In this document: piece by piece, positions 34,294-47,245 of the stretch
Layout of the letters: each line of letters begins with the position of its first letter
Position numbering within the stretch: the first letter of the stretch is position 1
Origin: Mucor racemosus
Lineage: Eukaryota > Mucoromycota > Mucoromycetes > Mucorales > Mucoraceae
Length of the DNA stretch: 64,000 bases
Assembly: GCA_027405735.1 (NCBI GenBank)
Contig: JAPEHQ010000003.1
Coordinates: 1,178,001 to 1,242,000 of the forward strand
Direction: 5' to 3'
The notes under the pieces: model-generated
The model's database searches: none
Seen by the model: only the letters and a program-made list of their open reading frames with translations
What the model was told of the DNA's origin: nothing
Position numbers and translations under genes: made by a program

Positions 34294-34786
34294 TCAAGTG
34301 TGCCAAGTGTAGACTTGTTGTTGTTGTTGTTGGTGTTGGTGATGTTGTTGTTCATAGGAAATAGTAGGTGATGGAGTTAAACTTTGATCATCTATACCGG
34401 AATACCAGGAAAGACGTTGATTTGGCTGGTTGTAAAAGCTTGAAGTAGTAGAAGTAGAGTTATTTGGCCACATATTATTGTCATACGATGATGGTGATAA
34501 TTCGTCATAATCTGCCGCTGTCATACATAAACTATCCATCGAGCTATTGTTGTATAAAATAACATCATCATCGTATTGATATTGTTGGTTTTGCTGCTGT
34601 TGCGGTTGGTATTGATATTGGTATTGGTATTGATGAATAGGTTCAGCAAATGTTGTGTTGCTATCTTCCATTATATCGTTATTGTAAAAATAATCGATCG
34701 AGATTAAGGAACTATTGTCATTTGTAGTTAAAATGGACAATTTATCTACGATTGAAGTTGTTGAAAGAGATTGTTGTTGTTGTTGC

Positions 34787-34844
<58 letters not shown>

Positions 34845-36519
34845 GCTGGTCTTTGATTTGTTTCTCCTTTTTAGCACCACTATTTGATCGACCAAGAGTT
34901 GAAGATGTTGTGCCACTTCGACCTCTGTTGTGAGTCTTTTTATGTTGTGCTAAATTATCAGTTCTTGAGAAATGTTTACCACACATGCTGCAAGAGTAAG
35001 GTCGCTCCAAAGTATGTGTTCTGAAATGTCTTTTTAAATGTTCCAATCTCTTAAAGAGTCGACCACATTGAGGCAAAGGACAAGTATAAACTTTATCAGC
35101 TTGTTGATGTTCATGACATTGTTGTTGTTCTTCTTGCTGTTGCTGTTTACGTAAAACTTGAAAGAGATTATGCGGATTAATTGCAAGACCTGCATTAATA
35201 GAAGCTAACTCCAAGCGATCATTACTATTGCCATCTTGAAAGAATGGTGTAAATGTGGAAAAGGTTCTTCTGCGTTGACGCTGTTTGTAAGTAGGCGAGC
35301 CTTCAAAAAGGGAGAACTGACCAAATATCTTTTGCTGTTGTTCTGCATTATTATCTTCCATTAAATAAGAGGGAGATAGTTTAGGCGATGTACCAGCAGA
35401 ATAGCTTGTTTGTTGATAATTAGCAATAGGTGGACCATTTACAGCTGAAGCAATAGTAGGTGAACTACCAACAGAACTTGGAGGAGAGGGAGAAAGAGAA
35501 AGAGGAGGAGGAATTGAAGAAAGAGACCTAGTAGGTCTATGTCCTAATTCTTTACCACTGCAAGGTTGATAATCTATAGTAAAAATAAGAATTTAACAAT
35601 TTGATACAAGACAACATTTAATAATAATAAAACTTTGTTGGGTATTTTGCTTTTATTATATAAATTAGAAAATGAAAACTTTTTAATTACCTGCTGCTGT
35701 TGCTGCAGTAGTCAATGGAGTAGTAGTAGAATTAGAGGAAGAAGTAGTAGTGGTAGTAGCAGTAGTAGCATGAATGCTATTGGTAGTTGTAGGTGAAGGT
35801 GGGTTTGAATCAAATAATTGCTGATTAAATTCATCATCCATTGCATGAGCAACTGCAACCGCAGATAGTGACATGGATTTTCTTAGTTGATCAAATAATT
35901 CCAATGTTGTATCCAAAGATAATGACATGGCAGGTTCAGCAATGGCAAAACTAGTCGGTTCTAATTCCATTTTCTCCCTTTTAAGATCTCTTTCAAGAGC
36001 ATCAAGAAACAAACGGTCATGAGGTACAGAAAACCAAAAAAACACCTTTTGCTTCTTTTGTGTTCTAATGCAGTTGTTTTTGTAGAGCATTTCCAAAAAT
36101 TCAGATTTTGGCTCTTCCAAAGATGCATCCATACCAGGCTTCAGATTTCTTAAATCAGAAAAGATACCTTCTTCAAATTTCTTGAGATTGGTTACGGGTC
36201 TACCAAATAGATGGAATCGATACAATAAACAACGCACAATGTCAGTACCTGTCACATGAAATAAGTCATTCCAAAATACGCATGAAATGCTTTCGCCTGT
36301 TGGCAAACCAAAGGAATGAACTTGACGATTGTGTTCCCAATCATTGGTAGCTGTTCCAAGAAAGTATTTAAGCTCATCAATTTGCTTTAGCCTTTGCTCA
36401 GTGTTTGCATTAGTGGGTGGCTGAAGTCGAATTGTAGTGTTGAATGACACATTGTTGTTGCTGTTTGAAGAATTTTCATCTTCTTGCAATTGTTGTGATT
36501 GTTGAATACTACTGGTCAT
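34294..36519 (-). CDS. STE12: Ste12-type homeodomain plus C2H2 zinc-finger transcription factor
   Basis: Exon 1 is 35691-36519 and exon 2 is 34294-35573, with a 117-bp phase-1 intron; product 702 aa. Residues about 41-182 are the STE homeodomain (LKQIDELKYFLGTATNDW, FGLPTGESISCVFWND, FHVTGTDIVRCLLYRF, VFFWFSVPHDRLFLDALERD). Two C2H2 fingers follow at about residues 441-463 (KRLEHLKRHFRTH) and 471-491 (SRTDNLAQHKKTH). The pairing is the SteA form found in most filamentous fungi and absent from budding-yeast Ste12. Ste12 proteins act in the nucleus downstream of a MAP kinase in mating, filamentation and host invasion. Long low-complexity tracts flank the domains, including a polyglutamine run of about 28 residues coded at 34771-34852. 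The second exon has its own ATG at 35359-35361 but is clearly continuous with exon 1. Confidence 0.93.
34771..34852 (-). repeat. polyglutamine CAA/CAG microsatellite in STE12
   Basis: About 28 consecutive Gln codons, mainly CAA on the coding strand, C-terminal to the zinc fingers. Length variation between isolates is likely. Confidence 0.85.
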
Positions 36520-39500
36520 TGACTTGATATGGTTGTAATTGAGTGTCTTGTATTTTTAATCTGGTTGATTTTATCTTTCACCAAGGCGCGTTTATATATT
36601 TTTTAATGAAAAGAAAGAGAAAAAGGAAGAAAAAAAGAAAAAAGAAAGCTTTAATTAAATAGAGTCTAGATAGCATGATAAAAATAGGGGGTGAATGGGG
36701 GGAGGAGTGATCCAAAAAAGGGATGTAAGAGTGAGTGTAAGTGTGTATGTATATATTTATATGTGTGTGTGAGAGCGAAAAAAAGGATCGTAGCTTGTCA
36801 TTTTTGAATGATGTTAAAGTGCATATACCTTTCCTAATTGGGTTTCCTATTAGGGGTGAGTCCAGAGCCTAGAATTACACTCATCATTGAGCAACAACGA
36901 GTATTACAAGAGGGGGGATTCAACAACATGTTGAATGAATGGCATTATCGGATGACGTCAAGTTAAGGTGAAAGGACCAAGATGCACATGTTGGAATATG
37001 TATATATTCTGGTATACAATAATAAATTCTCCTATAAATAATTTATAAATAATACATATTCCTTATTTACATATGATTCTTCATTATTTTGAGTCCCTGT
37101 TTTTTTAACAGAGTAAATCGCACAAGTTGTGCCTTTACATATGCTTATAGGAGGGACAAAATTATATCATAATTGAGAGAAAAAACCCAACAGTCTGGGT
37201 ATGCCAATGTGTATTTTACGAATTAAACCGATATATACGCATACATATTTCATATTTAAATTACAATTCAGCACGCAAATACGTCATTTACAAAATTTCA
37301 TACTGTTCTTTCTTCTTTATATAATATCTATTCGTATACATTAGTAAGAATGAGCGTGTTCTGCAAGCAACAGCAACAAAAAGTCAAATCAAGAACAAAC
37401 TTTCCTTTTTTGGAAAGTTCTGCTAACCAAATATGATGCATAGCAACCAGGAACCATTTATATTTTCCATAGCAACCAGGAACAAAATTAAGGTTCGCCC
37501 ATAACAACAACACACAATGTCAGTGTATAAAAATACATAACAGAAGGATATAGTAAATCATAAATATTAAATTCAAGGGATAAATACATAAGCTTGTTTA
37601 ACACATATAATTATTCTTTGTATATATACACATATATTTTTAATTTATAGTAAGGGGCAAGGTTTATATATAAATGTTTTTTTTTTTACATCGGTCCTCG
37701 TACTGTTGATGATCCCGACCGAACCATACAGCATGGGAGAATCGTCAAAAGAACTACGGGTATTATTTCGATGATCAAAATTAGGAATTCTTGGTATAAA
37801 AATACAATAAAGCAGTTTAGTAAATGGGTGATGACGATGGCGATTGGGATAATATATTCCGTCTGTCTGCAATTATCAATGTTCTACGACAGGGCATTTA
37901 AAAAAATGTTTAAAGCTCCAGCTTGAATTATCAGGACCTCTTTTTTACTGCATGATCTATTCAAAGCGTGTTTTCCTATTATAGTCTAGTATCTCAAAAA
38001 CACGAGTTATATTTTTTGTCATTTATGTTTGTTCATTATCTTTGAGACAAATTTGTAGAGAATTTAAGCTTAATATGTAATTTGCTATTTACAGCATATA
38101 ATTTCAATAGATAACGAATTAAAAACCCTATTTAATAAACGTTGGAATGGTTATAATGAATGACATTTATACAAGAGAAATGTATCATTGTCAATTCAAC
38201 AACATGGGCACTCTGCACCACAGTTCGAGGCTTATTATTGCAAATATGTAAAATAGAGTTATAGGTTAGAAATTCCTTCAATTTCTTCTACGCAATCATT
38301 TTTTAGTACACATTCAGCTCTAGAGAAATTCAAATTTAGACATAATTTATTAAATTAACAACCAAGTTGTTATCAAGATCGCCATTAAGAAAATAGATAT
38401 TCAGGAATTTATAATTTATCACTATTATCACTGACTGAGTGACCCTGATTATACATACGACGTATCCATCTTAAATTACAAAAAGGTCAAATGTTCCTTC
38501 TTATTATGTATATACACACATACATAGGGAACCGATTTAGTCTAATTGACTGTGGTTTACACAAATGTAGAATTTATTTGCTCTCCTCACTTGTTCTGGA
38601 ACAAAACGCATTTAACACAAAGTACACTATACTCTTTAAAACTTGCAGCAGCATGATTAATAGTACCATTTAATAAGCATTAGTATACACATTTTGAGTC
38701 AGGACAAAGTCTAAAATAATAAATCATGTGGCCATGGCAAGAGAAGGTACGGCATTGTCCAATTGCTACCTTCTAATAGGTACATATACTATATGGTTAA
38801 TTTGAGAATTACATGTAAATACCAGTCGGGATTGAATCAACGAGTTCGGCTTGGCAACAAAATATGGATGGAACGAGCAATTATGCCTATAAAGTATTAT
38901 CACCCAATTGAACAGGTGATGAATCACTTTAATGTGTGTACATACTAAAGATCCGAACCGCATAATATTTTTGCACTGTACAAATTGTTCAGTCTCCTTG
39001 AATTCAACATTTGTAGTCATATGGAAAGGGGGCTCATTATTTATCCAAATGTGTGCATAACTAAATATGTGTACGTGTATGGATTATCATGTGTCGATCA
39101 TAATATACAAGCGCGCAAAGAAAATCGAAAGATTATCCTGTATTTTTAACGGCTCATACAACGTTGACCATTTTAAATATTAATATTACAAATGTACGTT
39201 GAAAGTTTTGAAATTGCTAAATAATAATAATAATAATAGTAATAATAATAATAATAATCTCGATACGATGCTTCATCAAGATCGCGAAAGGATTTGACAA
39301 GCGGCGTTAAATGCTCTGGAATATTTCTATTAAATTTTAATCAAGATGCTACGACATATACAGTATAATTTTTAGTAGCAGCCTTTACTTTGATAGTAAA
39401 CATTCTTCAAACTCAAAAATCATTAAAATACCAATTACAGTCGACAATATAAATTACGCTCATTATCGTTTAGTCAGGAACGAATAGTCTTTCTGTAAAA

Positions 39501-41086
39501 CGTTGCAGAATTTTCATGAAAATTTCATTTCGTTTCTAAATTCTATTTGTTTGTAAAAGATGCTGCTAATCCAAGTAATCGTATTCATGCATTAGACTCT
39601 AAATTAAAACCACTCTATGTTCATGACACGTGGAGGGAAAATTAATGCAGTCTGTTTTATTGATTTACCCCAAACTTCAACCGTATCTCCACCTTTCCGA
39701 CCGCGACAGATTTTCCTTGCAAAATGATGTGCTCCAATTTCTAAAAATGGTAGCATCTATATTAAAGTTCAAACACGTTTTATAGGAATATTGTGCTTGC
39801 AATGTCAATGGTTCAATTCAACAATTAATTAAATATTGAAAATCTCAAAATTACACACACACACAAAAAAAAAAATAACAAATCAGCGTACTAGGCGTTG
39901 CCAAAATAAACCTTCGATTTGCATTTTGGGTTTGAAGAAACCACTAATAAAATTCATCACACGTGTCAAATGAAATTTTGGCAATTTGGAGTTATATTTA
40001 CAACGCAATATTTTCAGAAATCAATCGTTTTTTTTTAATGATCGAGGATGCAACCGACAAATCACCGTACCACTTTTCTTTATCAAAAATCAATATTTTT
40101 TAAATTAGAAAGCCAAATCAAATGGATGTTAGTTATCCATATGATGCATATGCTGCTAAAAATAAACTATTATTGTATTTGCTTTATTACAAAGCCTTTC
40201 AAACCTTTAAAACTCATATATATTTACAAAACATGACACCATAGAATTAAGTAAGTCTCATTAGTTTATTAGTGCTATTCATAAATTTACTTTTTCTTAA
40301 TATATTGCTTGCCAAATTTGATTTAATCGAGTATTAAAATTTTAGTGTACAGTGTCTGAACTTTTTTAATGAAATTATTTGTTTTCTATTTTTAAAACTA
40401 TCCCCACTTCCACTGCTTGGCTTATTTTTATTATTATTATTAATTGCATTTGCTTAGCGGTCGTTTCGATTATTACAACTTTGCTTCATGCTTGCTCAAA
40501 TTGCTCAAATTCAAAAGAGATCTGCTTTCAAATAAAAAAATGCTATACATTTTTGAAATCTTGCTATTAAATGCTCGCCTAATTTAGTTGGTTTTTCTGC
40601 ATATAGCAGTTACAAGCATTTTCCTGTTTATTTTATTTTAATCGGAGGAACAGAGATTTTCTCTGGGAAACTTATGCTATACTCCTCCAAAGACAACTTT
40701 TGGCTTATGAAATCAAGATATATTATTCTTGCATTTACTGCGCATTAAATGCAACTTCAAAATTAAATATCAAACCATTATTTAATGTTATAAAAATTTT
40801 CAAAGAATATCTGAAATAATCCATACAAAATAGTTTAAGTAGGTACACGTTTTCCTTTATCCATTTCCACAGCAAAATTCACTGAGAAAGGTTGTGTTGT
40901 TGGTTCATTACAGTTATAAAAAAGTAGGTTTTAGATGGTTTCAGATAGTTTTAGAATTTTTTCACCTAATATTGAGCCGAATTACGTGAAATCTTCAAAG
41001 ACGATATACCTTCCCTTTATGGACAATTTATATTTGTCCAAAATAAAAGTTAATGATACCAGAATATTAGTGCACTGACCAAAAAT
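36520..41086. other. gene-poor AT-rich region
   Basis: About 4.6 kb upstream of STE12 without a supported gene. A purine-rich strip (36604-36645) and a CATAGCAACCAGGAAC direct repeat (37439 and 37470 area) are seen. An (AAT)n microsatellite is at 39219-39258. Open frames here are short and lack motifs. Confidence 0.5.
39219..39258. repeat. (AAT)n microsatellite
   Basis: Thirteen AAT-type triplets with one AGT interruption in the middle. Confidence 0.85.
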
Positions 41087-42180
41087 TATTGATCTAATAT
41101 TGACCTAAAATCAATTGTAAAATATTAAGCACCTAAATCGAGATGTTATTTTTTTTGTATTCACAAGATAAATACAACTGAAAATTACTCTGCATTTTTT
41201 GTTTCGGCGAAAAATATTGATTTTTCGTCGAGATAATTAAAATAATAGTCAACATCACAGCTTAATATCTATGATAACTGGGTTCCAAAATTGATATGAA
41301 AAAATGATTGAAAAATGATTTAAAAGACAAAATTGTTTAATTGCTTAAGAACTGCAAAGTAAGTCGACCGAGCGTATTAAATGGTTTTTGTACAGCTTTA
41401 AATTCTACAATTATTTCAATAAAATTTAAACAAAAATGTTACATTAAATATTGCGCAAATTGCGATTAAAATTTTGAAGGTTTTTGGAAGACATACATCA
41501 CTTTTAATAATTATGCTTTAAATATAAATAATGAAGATAATGTACAATAAAAGTATCTATCGATTGCGCTATTGCTGAATCTTTTAGCTGCATTTTGCGT
41601 AGAGAAAACGAGATTTTTATCCAATTTTTTTCAGATTCAGAATTTAGGGTGAGGGTATACAAGGGGAAAATGGAAGCCAGAAATGAAAGTATCTTTTTGT
41701 ACACATTTTTAAGGATATCTCCACGAAAAATTAATATTTTAAAAAAGACTAAATTGGACCCGAGAGAGCTCAACGAGCTTAATGACATGAATGCAAAAAA
41801 AATGTCGCTCAATTTAACAAATATTTTGAAACCTACTATAGAAATGCCAAAAAAATGAAAAAAAAATAAAAGTGCTCAGAATTTTTTTATATTAAAATAT
41901 GTTATAGAGTACTCCAAAAAAAGTAAGTTTTATTATTAGAAAGTTTTAGAATAGCTTAATTTTTTCTGGAGATATGAAGCCTCAAAGTTTTCAATCCATT
42001 AGCAGTGAAATACGCGTAAAAAATCTGAAACCTTAGTACTGAAAAATTAATACCAACTGCAAAAAGTAGGATATTTTTGGATACTTGTTTTTGGATTAAA
42101 GCTGAACATCTCAGGTACATTGGCATATAATTTTTTCTTGGTGTTATTTAGTGAAATCAAAAAGTAGAGCAGGGATGAAA
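41087..42180 (+). repeat. dispersed repeat E, copy 2
   Basis: Second copy of the 30327-31425 repeat in the same orientation, roughly 80% identical by eye with small indels. The frame at 41595-41858 retains YTFLRISPRKIN.LKKTKL.PREL as in copy 1. Open frames also run on the opposite strand, so coding status is undecided. Confidence 0.75.
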
Positions 42181-43099
42181 AGTGAGACCCAGTTTTTAAG
42201 GAAAAAGCAGTGAATTTTATGCGTTTTTGAGTCTTTCGTGAGATATAAAATAAATTTAGGGATAGGTAGCATAATGCGACCAATTCATGTCGGTTTAGTA
42301 GTGCCTAAAGTATATCCTAAAAATGTTTAGTATGAGCTTAATTATAGAAAAGATAGGACGCTCCGATTTCGAAGATTGAAAAACGAATTCTTTGAAAACT
42401 CAAATTCTATTCGAATGGATATCTACAAAAAAATATCAAAATCCATAATTTATGAATTAATGATTTGCATGGACCCAATTTTCTCCACCAGAAATCAGTA
42501 TTTTTTTTTAAGATGAAAAATGCATCAAAAGTGCTTTAATTCTTTAGTATATACAGTAAGTATAAGACGTATAAGATGGGTGCAAGAGTAATATTGTAGA
42601 TGTATCTTCATAATTTTTTCACTAGGGAAACTACCAAAAATCTTTTATAAAGCGTTTTAAAAACAGGCATATTTCACTGCGAAGCCAATGTTATACCTTG
42701 CTTTCCCAGAAAGGTAGTCGCTATTGTAAACTCATTTTTAATGCAATAGAAATTGAAATTCAGGTATTTAAAGAGTTTATTCTTTAAACAAATTAGATTG
42801 AATAAAACGTAATAGTTGCAATAGTGTCTAATGATACTTGGGCTGTATTTGTAGATTTTTTGTTTTTCACTTATTCTATTAGAAAAGTGGGAAATTGCGA
42901 TATCAAAATTAACCATAGAATTAAAAATAATAGATAAATTTCAGGTCCCGTTTATGGTGTTGAAGATGCAATTTGATCTTTATAGCTAACAATTATTCAT
43001 ACTTTGGAAAAAAAGTAGAAAAAAAAAAACCTAATAGACTTGATATGTGATTTAGCACTTGTAAGATCAAAAGTGCTACAGTAAACTGTCGAAAACTAA

Positions 43100-43143
<44 letters not shown>

Positions 43144-44294
43144 AGCTATGGACTAAAAAAAACGGAGATATAACGCATCAAGAAGAAGGCCAATCATCAC
43201 AGTAACTGTAAATGCTGATACAAATAATTGATCCCTTTTTCTATTGTTTGTAATAATATACAGCTTCTGACTAATTAAGATTGGCGCAAGATTATCAATA
43301 TGGGGCACCTAAGCGTATATACAAAAAAAAATTTAAAGTTGCATATGTAAATAAGACTATACAATATAAATGTATATTTGATTACATTCAACTAACTAGA
43401 AACTCAATATAAGCGATACTTATTAGATGTCTATTGTTTTATATACTACATAACACAAATAACAAAACAACATTCGCAAAAACTTAAATATAAATCGGCT
43501 GATACATTTGAATATTACACTATATGTATGTCGATGCATATGCATTTTTTTTCGTTTTACTTTCCGTGTCTATATTATTCACATGCATGTACCTGAAATG
43601 ATTCTGACATGCGTCTTCTTTAATTCATAAATTCATGCAAATGAAAATACATTTTTATTTTTCTATATATGCAATAATGTCAAGTATTTGGGCGATTAGA
43701 ATAAATAAATAATTTATAGTGTAACACTTCAAATTGGTTTTATAAATTGTATCGATGTGTGTAGGCAACAAAAGGAACCACTCATAACAACGAGTGTGTA
43801 TTTTCAGCCATGTGATACAATTATTGTAACACTCATCTGATGCCTGGCCGGTCGGCTCGGATGATATATATATATATTTATTATTTCACTCCTCATCTTT
43901 CATCTATATATTCAAAGAGAGAGAGAGAGAAAAAAAAGGATTTTACAATGCAATAAATGAAAAAACTTGAAAAAGATTAAATCAATGTTTTTTAATAAAT
44001 AGACCGTTTTATAATAACATTTTCATCTAGTGATTTTATCCGTTTGAGCTTTGTGAAACCCTCATGTTCCCCGAACAATCCGAAAGTGAAAGAAATGACG
44101 AAGAAAACAAGAGTGTATTAAATAAGGGCCAAAGCGCCATTGATGTATACAATGTGATTTACAACATGTTTTCTGGGAGGTTTTTCCTTTTCTCGGTTCC
44201 TTTTTTCCCTTGACTTTTCCGCAATTTTTTTTCGACATTTCACATACAATAACAAAAGAAGATCCTTGCATTAGAAATACTAAATGAACCAAAA

Positions 44295-44329
<35 letters not shown>

Positions 44330-44584
44330 CTATTGTGATCTCATCATCAGAAGGGGTGAAGTTAATTTCTTGTGTACAAAATAAACAAATAATTATGTTT
44401 AAACACACTTGCTCCATACGATTATTATTATTTTTTTATATACGGCTTTTGTGATCTTTTTCAGCTTTTTTAGGTTTCTTGATTTTTGCCCTTTTTTGTT
44501 TCCGTTTTTTTTTTGTTTTTGTTTCCTTCTTTCTTCTCTCTCTCTCTCTCTCTTCTTTACTTTTAACTGTAACTAATAGAAACC
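42181..44584. other. intergenic with long A-tracts
   Basis: No supported gene. Contains a 40-nt A-run (43102-43141), a 32-nt A-run (44296-44327), a TA repeat near 43865-43876 and a GA run near 43917-43929. A (CT)n pyrimidine tract at 44534-44555 lies 30 bp upstream of the next ATG, probably in its 5' UTR or core promoter. Confidence 0.5.
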
Positions 44585-47203
44585 ATGACAGGTACTTTAC
44601 GTTGGCATTCTTGTTCAACAAATGATTTCCCACTCAAGAGGCACAAAGTATCAAAGGCATGTGAAGCATGTCGAGGCAAAAAAATGAGATGTGACGGCAG
44701 TATGTAGTATATGAATCCCATTACTGTTTGATGTATTGATTCATTTTCATATTTAGATAATCCATGTCAAAGATGTGAAAACAATAAAATCAAATGTACA
44801 TATAATGATAAACCAACTCGATCGCGTTCTTTAAAGCCATCAATATCAACATCAGTAACTATAAACACGAAAAAAGAAGAGCATGATGAAATGACAACGA
44901 TTGAACATTTGGATTCAGGAACACTATCGATTCCAAACAAAAAATTACATAAAATAGTGTTTAAAAATCAATTATATGAAACACTTAAATTTAAATCACT
45001 AAAAACACGTCGATATGGGCTTTCATTACCACCATTGCTAGTTGGTTTCTTTGATTCAACATCTAAATCTATTAGTATATGGTCTCAATTGATAGATCTA
45101 TTAAAGTATATTAACAGAAATGAAAATACAGAACAGTTAGAACCGATCAAAAGCAATTTAGTAAAAGAAACTTTCAGAATTTTCGTTACACACAACTTGG
45201 TTTATGGCGCTTTCATTCATACTCAGTTATCATCATTTGTACTCAATTCTGATGCTATGTTTCTATATATGCGTCCAACCGAATCTCAACAGCAACAGCA
45301 ACAGCAACAACAACAACAACAACAATCATATTCACCTAGACCATCATCTGCATCTATATCAATCTTAAATCATCGTTATCTGCCTTATTTTTCAATCATC
45401 ATCTATAGTATACTTGCAATTACATTTTTATCTGCGTATCTTGTTTTACCCAACAACAATAGCTCCATACCAAGTGAAAATTTGTATTTATATTCTCATG
45501 TATTTTACCGTGAGGCTCATAAACAATTTCTTGAAACATGTTTCCCAACAACAGCAAAATCAACAACAGCACCACCATCATCATCATCATCACCATCACC
45601 AACAGAGGCTGAACCCATGGAAATGATGTTTCTAGTACAGGCTTCAATTCTTTTGGCTCATTTCCAGTGCCAAGCAATTAGTGAAGAACAAGCTTACATG
45701 ACAATTCGAATTGGTTTGGATTTTGCGCAAAGATTTTCTCTAACAACAGATTTGATGTTTGAAGGTGAAAATGATGATCATGTTATCGATGCATTGTTGA
45801 CATCGCTTGATTCTTGGTATACTTGGTTATCATTTTATCTGGGCAAACCTTATTCTGAAAGAGAATCGAGTAGCATTGTAAACAAAGATTCCAATTCTGT
45901 TTCTCCAACAACAACAACAAAAACAACAACAACCAAAAAAACAAATGAACAAGATTGGGCTATACATGTAACTGATGCTTATACACTTTTCTTGAAAAGT
46001 ATTTTATTAAAAAATAAACATCAGAAAACTAGCGTTCTATCAATCAAGGTAATACATAATCGTATTCCATTGAAATATATTAAATTACCTAACAAACATT
46101 ATACTGACAGGATTCATTGAAATCGCTATCCAGTTCATCTTTGCCTCAACAACAAATACTCAAAACCAATCAGCCATATAAAATCATTTGTTTATATAAC
46201 GACATTTTGGCTATTCAACTATCAAGTTGTTGTTTTGATTTTATTGATACAACTTGGACAGAAGCTATTTCATTAGAATCTTCAACTATATCCGTATCAA
46301 GTCAGTCAACCGAGAATACAACGTCGCCAACTGTAACAACACCATCATCAGACGAGTATCAATTATTCTCATCAAAACATGACATTTCCGTTATCGATAT
46401 TTGTATTCAATCATCAAAGAATATCCTAACCATTGTATATGAAATGGTACAAAAAGATATGGATGGTAGTCATACTGTTCCAAGTATAGCCATCTATGCC
46501 ATTTGTTTGGTATCTCAGTTGCTCTCCTTTTTTCAACGTAGTAAAAAATCATCTACCGTCGACAAAAGACAACAAGAAGCAATCAATACTGTAAACCTGC
46601 TATATACTCATTTATTCAAATTGTTGAAATTTGCTTCTAGCCATGTAGAAGCATTAGCCATTTTACTAGTTCAATTGAATGAAAATTGCGGTAATGGTAA
46701 AATACCTTCTTTATCATCATCACCTCATATTGAAAAACACCTAAGAAAAAGTCAAGTACCTCCATCTCCATCTCCTTCATCATCTTCAGATATTGTCGTA
46801 GTAACTCAAGCAACAGTTACTTCAAATACCAGTGCAGTACATGAAACTCCAAATCAATTTTTATCTCAACCAGATAATAATATGATATCAAATGAACTAT
46901 TATTGGCAGCAGATTCAAATTTCAGTATTGCTTCAAACACTGTAAAATCTACATTAGATCATTTAGCATCTGCACAACCACCAAGTGTTACATCTAGATT
47001 AGATATTGACAGAGAACAATTGGAAAAGTTGTCTCGTAAACCGCCAAGCTCTTCTCTTCAACAACAATTGAGTCATCATCATCATCATCAACAACAACAA
47101 CAACAGCAACAACAGCAACAACAACAGCAACAAAATCAGATGCAACAACAAATGCAACAACAACGTCAACATTATCAACAATTGCAGCAATATCAGCAAT
47201 ACC

Positions 47204-47245
<42 letters not shown>

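Noticed and set aside
35359..35361. Independent start for a separate C2H2 gene within STE12
   Set aside because: Exon 2 is open upstream of this ATG to a good acceptor, and the homeodomain plus C2H2 order is the standard SteA architecture, so it is one gene.
37645..37872. 75-codon minus-strand frame
   Set aside because: Starts with TTG rather than ATG and shows no domain or splice partner.
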